Shown: positions 8,999 to 17,008 of the stretch, piece after piece
Layout: every line of letters begins with the position of its first letter
Numbering within the stretch: position 1 is the stretch's first letter
Source of the DNA: Paenarthrobacter sp. AR 02
Lineage (GTDB): Bacteria; Actinomycetota; Actinomycetes; Actinomycetales; Micrococcaceae
DNA: 64,000 bases
Assembly (NCBI RefSeq): GCF_021538675.1
Contig: NZ_JAJUKH010000002.1
Location: forward strand, 124,001 to 188,000
Direction of reading: 5' to 3'
Notes under the pieces: generated by a model
Seen by the model: the letters and a program-made list of their open reading frames with translations, nothing else
Told to the model about the DNA's origin: nothing
Databases searched by the model: none
Translations under genes and position numbers: made by a program

Positions 8999-9739
8999 GT
9001 GTCATCACGCACTACCCCTGCGCGCCACCGCGCTGAAACGGTTCGTACGAACCCCTTGAACACTCTTTCCAAGGCTGTTTCGTCCAACGCCGGTTCGGTT
9101 GGCCGTCAGGCCGTCGTCCTGGCAGCAGCTTCGGGCCTTGTCCTTACCGCCGGTCTTCCGGCTACGGCAGCTGATACGGACATCTCCAAGTCGGAAGCCT
9201 CCAGCACCCAGCAGATGGTGGCAACCGCCGTCGTCACTGCAGAGCCAACCGCCACCGTGGCCTTCGAGAGCCCGGTCGTGGCCACCAAGGAAGCCCCCAA
9301 GGTTGTCCAGCGTGCATCGCAGGTCACCCAGCGCGCCGCTGGTAGCCAGGACGCCGCAGCTGCGGTCACCGCAAAGTCCTCCGAGGTTACGGACGGTGCT
9401 GCAAGCGCTGCTGCTTCGGGCCTCGCCGCCATTGCCTACACCGGTATCGGTCACCCCTACGTATGGGGCGGCACCACCCCCAACGGCTGGGACTGCTCCG
9501 GCTTCACCCAGTGGGTCTACGCGCAGGCCGGCATCAGCATCCCCCGCGTCAACGCCTGGACGGCCATGAAGCCCACCAGCAACCCCCAGCCCGGTGACCT
9601 CGTCATGCAGAACGGCGGAGCCCACGTCGGCATCTACGTCGGCAACGGCATGATGATCAGCGCACTGAACCCGAGCCAGGGCACCCTCCTGCACTCGGCA
9701 GCCTCCACGGGCACCTCTTCCTTCTTCACCCTTCGCTAG
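8999..9739 (+). CDS. Secreted NlpC/P60 endopeptidase
   Basis: A 246-residue protein. The GTG at 8999 just after GGGAGAGG is chosen; an in-frame ATG at 8924 lies inside the riboswitch. The N-terminus (ARHRAETVR, then VGRQAVVLAAASGLVLTAG) is a signal peptide with cleavage likely after ATAA. A Ser/Ala/Val-rich spacer (about 60-140) leads to a C-terminal NlpC/P60 domain with catalytic Cys in WDCSGF and His in AHVGIY. It hydrolyses D-glutamyl-diaminopimelate-type bonds by family. The riboswitch makes it c-di-AMP regulated; such genes are often resuscitation or wall-remodelling factors. Confidence 0.92.
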   Translation: MSSRTTPARHRAETVRTNPLNTLSKAVSSNAGSVGRQAVVLAAASGLVLTAGLPATAADTDISKSEASSTQQMVATAVVTAEPTATVAFESPVVATKEAPKVVQRASQVTQRAAGSQDAAAAVTAKSSEVTDGAASAAASGLAAIAYTGIGHPYVWGGTTPNGWDCSGFTQWVYAQAGISIPRVNAWTAMKPTSNPQPGDLVMQNGGAHVGIYVGNGMMISALNPSQGTLLHSAASTGTSSFFTLR

Positions 9740-9837
9740 AAAACATCCGGTTCGTGGCCGGCCAGCATGCCCCCAAGTGCTGGCCGCCCATTACCCGCGT
9801 GTAACCCCACTGCACGCGGATACGAAAAGAGAAAATC

Positions 9838-10617
9838 ATGACCAGTGCAAACAAGGTTGCACGGCATCGCGCTGAGGCCCCCAAGACCAGCTCGCTTGCC
9901 ATCATCGCCAAGGCTGTCGGCGGCAACGCCGGTACTGTGGGCCGCCAGGCCGCCGTCATCGCAGCGGCTTCCGGTCTGGTCCTGACCAGCGGTGTCGCGG
10001 CCAACGCCGCCGAAACCAACGTTGACCGTGAATCCACCGCGACGTCCACCCTCGATGTCCAGGCAGTGGTCCAGTCGACCATCGCTGCGGACTCCACGGT
10101 AGCCATCTCCTACGAACGGCCCGTCGTCACCACGGTTGAAGCTCCGGCTCCCGTGGAGAAGAAAGCCCCCGCCAAGGCAGAAGCCAAGGCCACGGAGAGC
10201 GCCAACACGGCTGCTTCCACCGGCAACGCGACGCTTGCCGTCAACAGCTCGGCTACGGCTGCCAAGGCTCCGGCAGCTTCCAGCGGCCTCGGTGCAGCTA
10301 TCGCCGCCGCAGCGTACGCCCAGCTCGGCGTGACCCAGGACTGCACCATGCTGGTGACCAACTCCCTGGCAGCCGTGGGCATCCACTTCCATGACTGGCC
10401 GGCCGGGTACCTCTCCTTGGGCCGTACCGTCAGTGCTGCAGAAGCCCAGCCGGGCGACCTCGCCTACTACGCCAACGGCGGTTTGGCCGGGCAGGCCCAC
10501 ATCGCTGTCTACGTCGGCAACGGCATGGCAGTGCACGGTGGATGGAACGGATCCACCACAGCATTGTTCAGCGTAAACGTTGGCTCCGGCCCGGTTTTCA
10601 TCCGCGTCAACGGCTAA
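9838..10617 (+). CDS. Secreted NlpC/P60-like protein with altered catalytic motif
   Basis: A 259-residue paralogue of the upstream gene, with ATG at 9838 after AAAAGAGAAA. The N-termini are homologous (ARHRAE, then VGRQAAVIAAASGLVLTSG), so this is a tandem duplication. A spacer rich in Ala/Lys/Pro/Ser (about 90-145) precedes an NlpC/P60-like domain. The usual DCSGF is QDCTMLVTNSL, keeping Cys but losing Ser-Gly, while AHIAVYVGNG keeps the His region. It may therefore be a divergent peptidase or a wall-binding relative. It has no riboswitch of its own and sits 98 bp downstream, probably in the transcript controlled by riboswitch 2. Confidence 0.82.
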   Translation: MTSANKVARHRAEAPKTSSLAIIAKAVGGNAGTVGRQAAVIAAASGLVLTSGVAANAAETNVDRESTATSTLDVQAVVQSTIAADSTVAISYERPVVTTVEAPAPVEKKAPAKAEAKATESANTAASTGNATLAVNSSATAAKAPAASSGLGAAIAAAAYAQLGVTQDCTMLVTNSLAAVGIHFHDWPAGYLSLGRTVSAAEAQPGDLAYYANGGLAGQAHIAVYVGNGMAVHGGWNGSTTALFSVNVGSGPVFIRVNG

Positions 10618-10630
10618 TAACGTACCTTTT

Positions 10631-10671
10631 GGAACACCCCGCAGGCTCCGGCCGGCGGGGTGTTCCGCTTT
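10631..10671 (+). terminator. Intrinsic terminator after the hydrolase cluster
   Basis: GGAACACCCCGC (10631-10642) and GCGGGGTGTTCC (10655-10666) form a perfect 12-bp stem with a 12-nt loop, followed by GCTTT. It closes the riboswitch-controlled gene group. The next 160 bp up to the HNH gene show no other gene. Confidence 0.8.
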
Positions 10672-10834
10672 AACCACGCATGAACATTTGCCGACACCGC
10701 ACGGGAAACGACAGAAAGATTCGTTGATACGGCATATAAGTGCTTACCCTTATCTTGTCGATCCACAGCCCGTACATGCAGAGGGCAGCCGGCCCTCGTG
10801 CCCCTGACGGGTGCGGCCGTGAAGAGGTACGTGC

Positions 10835-11335
10835 ATGCGCACACTCGTTCTGAATGCTGGATATGAACCGCTGGCGGTAATAACATTCCGCCGGGCGCTG
10901 GTCCTTGTGCTGACTGGGAAAGCGAGCGTAGTGGCCGAAGGCGACGAGCCTGTCGTCGGGCCACAGGAGATTCTCGGACGACCATCCGTGATCCTCCTCA
11001 ACCGCTACATCCGTCCCAAGTACAACAGGATCACCGCCGTGAGCCGCCGGGGCGTCCTTCGCCGCGACGGCCACCGCTGCGCCTACTGCGGGAAGACAGC
11101 GCACACCATAGACCACGTCCACCCCAAATCCAGGGGCGGCGCGGATTCCTGGGAAAACCTGGTTGCGGCGTGCTTGAAATGCAACAACGCCAAGAGCGAC
11201 CACACGCTGGCTGAGATGGGTTGGAAACTTCGTTTCAAACCCGGCGTGCCCCAGGGAACCATGTGGCAGATCAAGGAACTCGAGAAACCTGCGCCGGACT
11301 GGGACCCGTTCCTGTTGCCGGAATCCGCTGCCTGA
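10835..11335 (+). CDS. HNH endonuclease-family protein
   Basis: A 166-residue protein starting MRTLVLNAGYEPLAVITF, the fixed N-terminus of a widespread actinobacterial and cyanobacterial HNH group. The HNH/zinc core is CAYCGKTAHTIDHVHPKSRGG followed by CLKCNNAK, that is, two CxxC pairs with the catalytic DH and N. Family members are usually annotated as 5-methylcytosine-specific or generic HNH endonucleases, but their biological role is unclear. Monocistronic, between the hydrolase terminator and the molybdenum-cofactor genes. Confidence 0.88.
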   Translation: MRTLVLNAGYEPLAVITFRRALVLVLTGKASVVAEGDEPVVGPQEILGRPSVILLNRYIRPKYNRITAVSRRGVLRRDGHRCAYCGKTAHTIDHVHPKSRGGADSWENLVAACLKCNNAKSDHTLAEMGWKLRFKPGVPQGTMWQIKELEKPAPDWDPFLLPESAA

Positions 11336-11377
11336 TCGATTTCTGACGACTCCGCCCGCCCCGGGTAATCTGGGCGG

Positions 11378-12280
11378 ATGGAGTTCAACGCCGTCGTCCT
11401 GGCGGGTGGCAGGGCCACCCGCCTCGGTGGCGTGCCCAAGCCGTCCTTAACGTACGACGGCGCCACCCTCCTTTCGCATGCCCTGCAGGCATCGGGCGGT
11501 GCAGCCGCCGTCGTGGTTGTGGGCCCTGAGGTTCCGGGCGACGACGCGGCCCTGCACGAAGGCATCCTGAGGGCGCGGGAAGAGCCGCCGTTTGCGGGTC
11601 CTGCTGCTGCGATCGCTGCCGGGCTGGCGGCGCTGAGGACCCGGGCCCTGCCGTGTCCGTGGACGCTGGTTTTGGCGTGCGACATGCCCCATGTTTCCCG
11701 CGGAGTCGATGCCCTCTGGAACGCGCTCAGGAATCATCCGGAGGTGGACGGTGCCATGGCGGTCTCTGCTGACGGTCGTAAGCAGCCGCTGCTGGGTGTT
11801 TACAGCACGGCGGCCCTGGAGCGGAAAGTGGCGGAAGCCGAGGGCGGTTCCGGCTTAACGGACTCTTCGGTGTTCCAGCTGCTTGCTAGGCTGAACCTGC
11901 TGGATGTCGCCGTCCCCGCCGGTGCCACAGATGATGTGGATACCTGGGATGACGCGACGGCGTTGGGCATTGACTACGACTTGGAGGCCGACGTGAAGAG
12001 CCAGGAAGAGACGCTCGAGGAATGGTGCCGCACACTGCTGCAGGCCTTCGAGCTGGAAGGCGTCGAAGTGGACGTCAATGAGGTCCTCGCCGTCGCCGGA
12101 GTAGCTGCGCACTCGGTGGTGCGTCCCGCTGCTCCCTTGACCACGTTCATCGCCGGGTACGCCGCCGGCATGGCCCGCGGGATCGGCCAGGCCAGCGACG
12201 ATGCCTCCATGAAGGCGGCCTTGGACCTGGCACGCAAGGTGGCCAAGGAGTACGCGGAGACCGGGACAGACGCCGAATGA
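11378..12280 (+). CDS. mobA: MobA-type guanylyltransferase fused to DUF6457 domain
   Basis: A 300-residue protein. Residues 1-195 form an NTP-transferase fold with the nucleotide loop LAGGRATRLGGVPKP, CDMPHVS and the DDVDTWDD end, as in molybdenum-cofactor guanylyltransferases. The usual GxDK after the glycine loop is GVPK here. Residues about 210-300 are a helical DUF6457 domain (EEWCRTLLQAFELEGVEVDV), normally a separate small protein found beside Moco genes, so this is a fusion. It probably attaches GMP to molybdopterin for the formate-dehydrogenase-like enzyme downstream. It overlaps moeA by 4 nt (ATGA). Confidence 0.88.
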   Translation: MEFNAVVLAGGRATRLGGVPKPSLTYDGATLLSHALQASGGAAAVVVVGPEVPGDDAALHEGILRAREEPPFAGPAAAIAAGLAALRTRALPCPWTLVLACDMPHVSRGVDALWNALRNHPEVDGAMAVSADGRKQPLLGVYSTAALERKVAEAEGGSGLTDSSVFQLLARLNLLDVAVPAGATDDVDTWDDATALGIDYDLEADVKSQEETLEEWCRTLLQAFELEGVEVDVNEVLAVAGVAAHSVVRPAAPLTTFIAGYAAGMARGIGQASDDASMKAALDLARKVAKEYAETGTDAE

Positions 12281-13620
12281 CCGAGGCCCCCAGGGAGGGC
12301 CATCACGCGGCACACACGTGGCAGGAGGCCCGCAGCCGGGCATTCGAGGTTGCTGCGCCCATCCCGCCCGGTCCGGTCCCGATCAGTTCCGCCATTGGCC
12401 GCACATTGGCCTCGGATGTCCTGGCCGTGCAGGACATGCCCCACTACGCGTCGTCGGCCATGGACGGATGGGCCGTCAATGGCAGTGGTCCGTGGATCCT
12501 CAGCGAGCCCGGGCAGCGGCTGGCACCACACCAGGCGAGCCCCATTGTCACCGGTGGCCTGATTCCGCCCGGCGCCAAAGCTGTGTTGCGCAGCGAGAGC
12601 GGCGAGATCACGACGGACGACGACGGTCTGCCGATCCTTGCGCTTGGCGGCACAGCGAAACCGGGGGAGCCGCGCAACGGCCAACACATCCGTAAAGCCG
12701 CCGAAGAAGCCGTGGAGGGGGAGGTCCTGCTCAAAGCGGGGACGGTACTGAACCCGGCGCACATAGCTTTGGCGGCGCTGGCCGGACTGGACCATCTGAA
12801 CGTTCAGGGCAAGCCATTGGTCCGCTTCCTCCTGACAGGTTCAGAGGTAGTAGTGCAGGGGGTGCCAGGGCCCGGGCAGGTCCGGGACACGTTCGGTCCG
12901 CAGTTGGGTTCCGTCGTGGAACTTTTGGGCGGCATCGCCGGTGAGCAGCTCAGGGTTGGCGACAGCTATGAAGAGTGGCTTGCTGCCCTACAGGATACTG
13001 AGCCGCTGCTTGGCGAACCTGACGTGGACGCCGAACCGCCGGCCGACGTCGTTATTACCACCGGGGGCACCGGGCTCTCGGGGACGGACCACTTCCGGAA
13101 GGCGGTGGCCGAACTCGGAGGCGAGTTGCTGATTGATGGCATCGCCATGCGTCCGGGCCATCCCGCGGTGCTGGCCGAACTTCCCGACGGCCGGTTCGTG
13201 CTGGGCCTGCCCGGGAATCCGCTCGCGGCGATGATGGCCCTGTTTACGGTGGGCGGGCCCCTGTTGGCGGCCTTGGGACACGGCAAACTCGAAGACGTAG
13301 CCGAGGTGCCCTGCGGCGCAATGATTGACGCGGATCCCGGCCGGACCCGCCTGATGCCCTTCAGGCTGATGTATGGCCTGGCGTCGCCGGCCCAGCATGC
13401 GGCTCCCGGAATGATGCGTGGCCTCGCAGCTGCGGATGGGGTCATGGTGGTCCCGCCGCATGGAGTGCAGATGGGGGAATTGGTCCCTGCGTTCGCCCTG
13501 CCTTGGGGCAAGCCGCTGCCCGCACCCAAGCCGGCAGAAGACAAGCCCCGCAAGGCGCCGGCCAGGCCGGCGAAGAAGGTTCCGGCGGGCCCGGTGGACT
13601 GGAGTGCACTGGACGCTTGA
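12277..13620 (+). CDS. moeA: Molybdopterin molybdenumtransferase MoeA
   Basis: A 447-residue protein overlapping mobA by ATGA at 12277. It inserts molybdate into adenylylated molybdopterin. Family marks include the N-terminal DMPHYASSAMDGWA (usually P-x-x-x-x-SAMDGYA), TTGGTGLSGTDHFRKAV in the molybdopterin-binding domain and LPGNPLAAMMALFTV. The last 35 residues form a Pro/Lys/Ala tail (PAPKPAEDKPRKAPARPAKK) beyond the usual end, similar to tails seen in Arthrobacter relatives. Confidence 0.93.
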   Translation: MTEAPREGHHAAHTWQEARSRAFEVAAPIPPGPVPISSAIGRTLASDVLAVQDMPHYASSAMDGWAVNGSGPWILSEPGQRLAPHQASPIVTGGLIPPGAKAVLRSESGEITTDDDGLPILALGGTAKPGEPRNGQHIRKAAEEAVEGEVLLKAGTVLNPAHIALAALAGLDHLNVQGKPLVRFLLTGSEVVVQGVPGPGQVRDTFGPQLGSVVELLGGIAGEQLRVGDSYEEWLAALQDTEPLLGEPDVDAEPPADVVITTGGTGLSGTDHFRKAVAELGGELLIDGIAMRPGHPAVLAELPDGRFVLGLPGNPLAAMMALFTVGGPLLAALGHGKLEDVAEVPCGAMIDADPGRTRLMPFRLMYGLASPAQHAAPGMMRGLAAADGVMVVPPHGVQMGELVPAFALPWGKPLPAPKPAEDKPRKAPARPAKKVPAGPVDWSALDA

Positions 13621-13672
13621 GCCGCGCGTTCGCCTTGGATGGACACTCCGGCCAAGATGCAATGATGGACTC

Positions 13673-15979
13673 ATGAACAGGCATGCTCCCGAACAGGACA
13701 TCAACGAAGATGACCTGCAGATCCACCCGCCCAAACGAGCCGCAGCAGGCGTAAAAGCCGTCACGGTGGCGCTTGAACGCGGCTATTCGCAAGCGGGGGT
13801 CGCCCGTACGGTCCGCTCCATGCTGCGGGTCAACCAACACGGCGGGTTCGACTGCCCGGGATGTGCGTGGCCCGAATCGATCACCGGCCGGCGAAGCCCG
13901 GCAGAGTTTTGCGAGAACGGCGCCAAGGCAATCGCCGAGGAAAGCACCACCAGGACGGTGGGCGCGCCTTTCTGGGCCGAGCATTCCATCAAGGACCTCG
14001 AAGGCAAGACCGAGTACTGGCTGGGGAGCCAGGGCCGGATTTCCGAGCCTGTGGTCATCAGGCCGGGTGACACCCACTATTCGACCATCAGCTGGATGGA
14101 CGCTTTCGCCCTCATCGGGGAGCACATCAACGCCACCACGCCGGACAAATGCGTGTTCTACACCTCCGGCCGCACGGCCAACGAGACCGCCTTCATGTAC
14201 CAGTTGTTCGCTCGAAGCCTCGGCACCAACAACCTCCCGGACTGTTCGAACATGTGCCATGAATCCTCCGGCAGCGCACTGAACCCCACCATCGGAATCG
14301 GAAAGGGCACGGTGTCCCTGGAGGACATCCACCATGCGGAGCTGGTGCTGGTGGTCGGCCAGAACCCCGGAACCAACCATCCCCGGATGCTCTCAGCACT
14401 GCGGGACTGCAAGAACAACGGTGGAAAAGTCGTTGCCGTGAACCCGCTTCCGGAGGCGGGCCTGTTGAACTTCAAGGACCCGCAGTCCCTTAACGGAGTG
14501 ATCGGTGGCGGCACCACCATCGCCGATGAGTTCCTGCAGATCAAGGTCGGCGGAGACCTCGCCTTGTTCCAGGCCCTCGGCCACCTGCTCCTGGAGGAGG
14601 AGAAGCTCAACCCGGGGACCGTCGTCGACCATTCCTTTATTTCGCAGCAGACCGACGGCTTCGCCGCCTATGCGGAGGCCCGGTCTACGGTGGATTGGGA
14701 TGAAACAGAGCGCGCCACCGGCCTGGACCGTGCGGAGATCACCAAGGTGGCGAAAATGATGGCTGCCTCCAAGGCCACCATCATTTGCTGGGCGCTGGGA
14801 TTGACCCAGCAGCCCCACTCGGTGGATACCTTGCGCGAAATCATCAACCTCCTGCTGCTCCAAGGGAACTTCGGCAAGCGGGGAGCAGGAGCCTGCCCGG
14901 TACGCGGCCACTCCAACGTGCAGGGTGACCGCACCATGGGTATTTGGGAGAAGCCCAAGGAGTCGTTCCTGGCAGCACTGGACAAGGAGTTCGGCTTCCG
15001 GATGCCACGCGACCATGGCTACGACTCCGTGGAAACCCAGCACGCCCTCGAGAAGGGTGAGGTGGATGTCTTCGTGTCCATGGGCGGCAACTTCGCCGCG
15101 GCGGGTTCGGACACGGCAGCACTGGAAGAAGGCCTGAAACGTGCCGGGCTGACGGTCCACATTTCCACCAAGCCCAACCGGGCCCATGTGGTCCATGGAA
15201 AGACATCCCTGATCCTGCCCACGCTGGGCCGGACCGACACCGATGACAAACACCCCAAGGGCAAGCAGTTCCTTTCCGTGGAGGACTCCATGTCGGTCAT
15301 CCACAAAACGCAGGGACGGCTGGAGCCGGTCTCCGAGCACCTGCTCAGCGAACCGGTAATCGTAGCCCGTATGGCGCAGGCGACCCTTGGCGATGACCAC
15401 GGCGTGGATTGGCGGGCCATGGCTGAGGACTACGACGTGATCCGCGACCATATCTCCCGTGTCATCCCCGGATTCGAAGACTTCAACGCCCGGGTCCGTA
15501 CCAAGAATGGTTTCGTGCTGCCCAACCCGCCCCGCGATACCCGTACCTTTGCCACGGATATCGGGAAGGGTCGCTTCAGCGTGCGCCCATTGGAGTACCT
15601 CGAAGCCCCCGCAGGCCACCTGATCCTGCAGACCGTGCGAAGCCACGATCAGTACAACACCACCTTCTATGGGCTGGATGACCGTTACCGTGGAGTCTCG
15701 GAGGGCCGCCGCGTGATTCTCGTCCACTCCGCCGACCTGGAGGAACTTGGCTTCCAGGACCGTGATTTGGTGGACGTCATCTCGACATTTGCCGGATCGG
15801 AGAGGCGGGCCAACAAGTTCCGCCTGGTGGATTACCCCACGGCGAAGGGCTGCGCTGCCGCCTACTTCCCGGAAGCCAATGCACTGGTACATCGCGAGTT
15901 GGTGGCCAGGGAGTCCAACACGCCCGGTTACAAGGCCATGACGGTGCGCTTCGTCCGGCATGAAAGTGAGGTGGCTTAG
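13673..15979 (+). CDS. FdhF/YdeP-family molybdopterin oxidoreductase
   Basis: A 768-residue protein; the ATG at 13673 (MNRHAPEQDINEDD) is used because the frame upstream of it overlaps moeA. The early DCPGCAWPE motif, the central molybdopterin-binding segments (FYTSGRTANETAFMYQL, then RGHSNVQGDRTMG) and the C-terminal Molydop_binding domain (RSHDQYNTTFYGLDDRYRG) identify the YdeP/FdhF-like family. This family lacks the N-terminal Fe4S4 cysteine set of true formate dehydrogenases. No in-frame UGA is seen, so no selenocysteine is needed. The substrate is unknown; formate is only suggested by the adjacent fdhD. Confidence 0.9.
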   Translation: MNRHAPEQDINEDDLQIHPPKRAAAGVKAVTVALERGYSQAGVARTVRSMLRVNQHGGFDCPGCAWPESITGRRSPAEFCENGAKAIAEESTTRTVGAPFWAEHSIKDLEGKTEYWLGSQGRISEPVVIRPGDTHYSTISWMDAFALIGEHINATTPDKCVFYTSGRTANETAFMYQLFARSLGTNNLPDCSNMCHESSGSALNPTIGIGKGTVSLEDIHHAELVLVVGQNPGTNHPRMLSALRDCKNNGGKVVAVNPLPEAGLLNFKDPQSLNGVIGGGTTIADEFLQIKVGGDLALFQALGHLLLEEEKLNPGTVVDHSFISQQTDGFAAYAEARSTVDWDETERATGLDRAEITKVAKMMAASKATIICWALGLTQQPHSVDTLREIINLLLLQGNFGKRGAGACPVRGHSNVQGDRTMGIWEKPKESFLAALDKEFGFRMPRDHGYDSVETQHALEKGEVDVFVSMGGNFAAAGSDTAALEEGLKRAGLTVHISTKPNRAHVVHGKTSLILPTLGRTDTDDKHPKGKQFLSVEDSMSVIHKTQGRLEPVSEHLLSEPVIVARMAQATLGDDHGVDWRAMAEDYDVIRDHISRVIPGFEDFNARVRTKNGFVLPNPPRDTRTFATDIGKGRFSVRPLEYLEAPAGHLILQTVRSHDQYNTTFYGLDDRYRGVSEGRRVILVHSADLEELGFQDRDLVDVISTFAGSERRANKFRLVDYPTAKGCAAAYFPEANALVHRELVARESNTPGYKAMTVRFVRHESEVA

Positions 15980-15980
15980 C

Positions 15981-16847
15981 GTGGGACGCGTAACCCAGCG
16001 CCGCAAGGTGCATAAGTTCGTCCTGGATGGCTCTCCCCAGGCACTGGAGCACCCAGTCCGGTTCAAGGAGGATGTCCTTGCCGTGGAGGAGCCCTTGGAG
16101 ATCCGGCTTGGCGACATGTCGTTCTCGGTGACCATGCGGACCCCGGGAGACGACTTCGACCTCGTTGCCGGCTTCCTGGTGTCCGAGGGCATCATCTGGG
16201 AGCCCTCCCAGTTGATCTCCGAGCGGTTCTGCTCGGGGGAGGACGAGAACGGCGTGCAGACCTTCAACGTTGTGGACGCCCAGTTGCGCCCCGACGTGGA
16301 ACGCCCGGACACCGGACGCAATGTGTACACCTCAAGCTCGTGCGGCATCTGTGGCACGGACTCCATCGAGGCAGTCCGCAAATCCTCGCACCACACGCCG
16401 CACGAGGACGACGTCACCGTCCCCGTGAGTGTCCTTGCGGCCCTCCCGGACCGTCTCCGCGAGGCACAGGCGGTTTTCGATAAGACAGGCGGCGTCCATG
16501 CCGCCGGGCTGTTCAGGATCCACGACGACGGCACTTCCGAGCTGCTCTGCCTCCGGGAGGATGTGGGGCGCCACAACGCGGTGGACAAGGTGGTGGGCTG
16601 GGCTTTGCGCGCCGGAATGCTCCCGTTGCGGGGGACGGTGCTGCAGGTTTCCGGCAGGGCGTCTTTCGAGCTCGTCCAGAAGGCTGCAATGGCGGGCATA
16701 CCCGTTCTTGCCGCAGTCAGTGCTCCGTCCAGCCTTGCCGTGGAGCTGGCCGTGGAATCGGGCATCACACTGGCGGGCTTCAGCCGGGGTTCCAGCCTCA
16801 ATGTGTACGCTGGTCGGGACAGGATCACGGGAGAGCAGGGCTCATAG
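15981..16847 (+). CDS. fdhD: FdhD sulfurtransferase for formate dehydrogenase maturation
   Basis: A 288-residue protein. The GTG at 15981 (VGRVTQRRKVHKF) just after the fdhF stop fits the family start; an upstream ATG at 15960 would overlap fdhF. The functional CxxC loop is SSSCGICG. GRHNAVDKVVGWAL and QVSGRASFELVQKA are family signatures. FdhD transfers sulfur from IscS to the molybdenum cofactor before it enters the enzyme. It is the last gene of the mobA-moeA-fdhF-fdhD block. Confidence 0.93.
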   Translation: MGRVTQRRKVHKFVLDGSPQALEHPVRFKEDVLAVEEPLEIRLGDMSFSVTMRTPGDDFDLVAGFLVSEGIIWEPSQLISERFCSGEDENGVQTFNVVDAQLRPDVERPDTGRNVYTSSSCGICGTDSIEAVRKSSHHTPHEDDVTVPVSVLAALPDRLREAQAVFDKTGGVHAAGLFRIHDDGTSELLCLREDVGRHNAVDKVVGWALRAGMLPLRGTVLQVSGRASFELVQKAAMAGIPVLAAVSAPSSLAVELAVESGITLAGFSRGSSLNVYAGRDRITGEQGS

Positions 16848-16934
16848 GGACACCCCGGTGGTGGCCCCGTCACTTGGCTATTGGGCTGGAACAACGTAGA
16901 TTTTATCCATCGAATGGAACCGCGGGTATCAGGA

Positions 16935-16957
16935 ACAGGCGTTTAAAAACAGCCTGT
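16935..16957. repeat. Inverted repeat upstream of mannosidase gene
   Basis: ACAGGC (16935-16940) and GCCTGT (16952-16957) flank an A-rich 11-nt centre, in the 161-bp gap between fdhD and the mannosidase. It could be an operator; no regulator gene is adjacent. Confidence 0.3.
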
Positions 16958-17008
16958 GGGGAACCTGCCATCACGCTGTCCTTAACCCGACGCCCAAAGG
17001 GGAATTAA

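Noticed and set aside
13673..15979. Selenocysteine in the FdhF-like protein
   Set aside because: The frame has no internal TGA and the family does not need selenocysteine.
14393..16894. 833-codon open frame antisense to fdhF-fdhD
   Set aside because: It is opposite two clear genes, has no family-like sequence and arises from high-GC codon structure of the sense strand.
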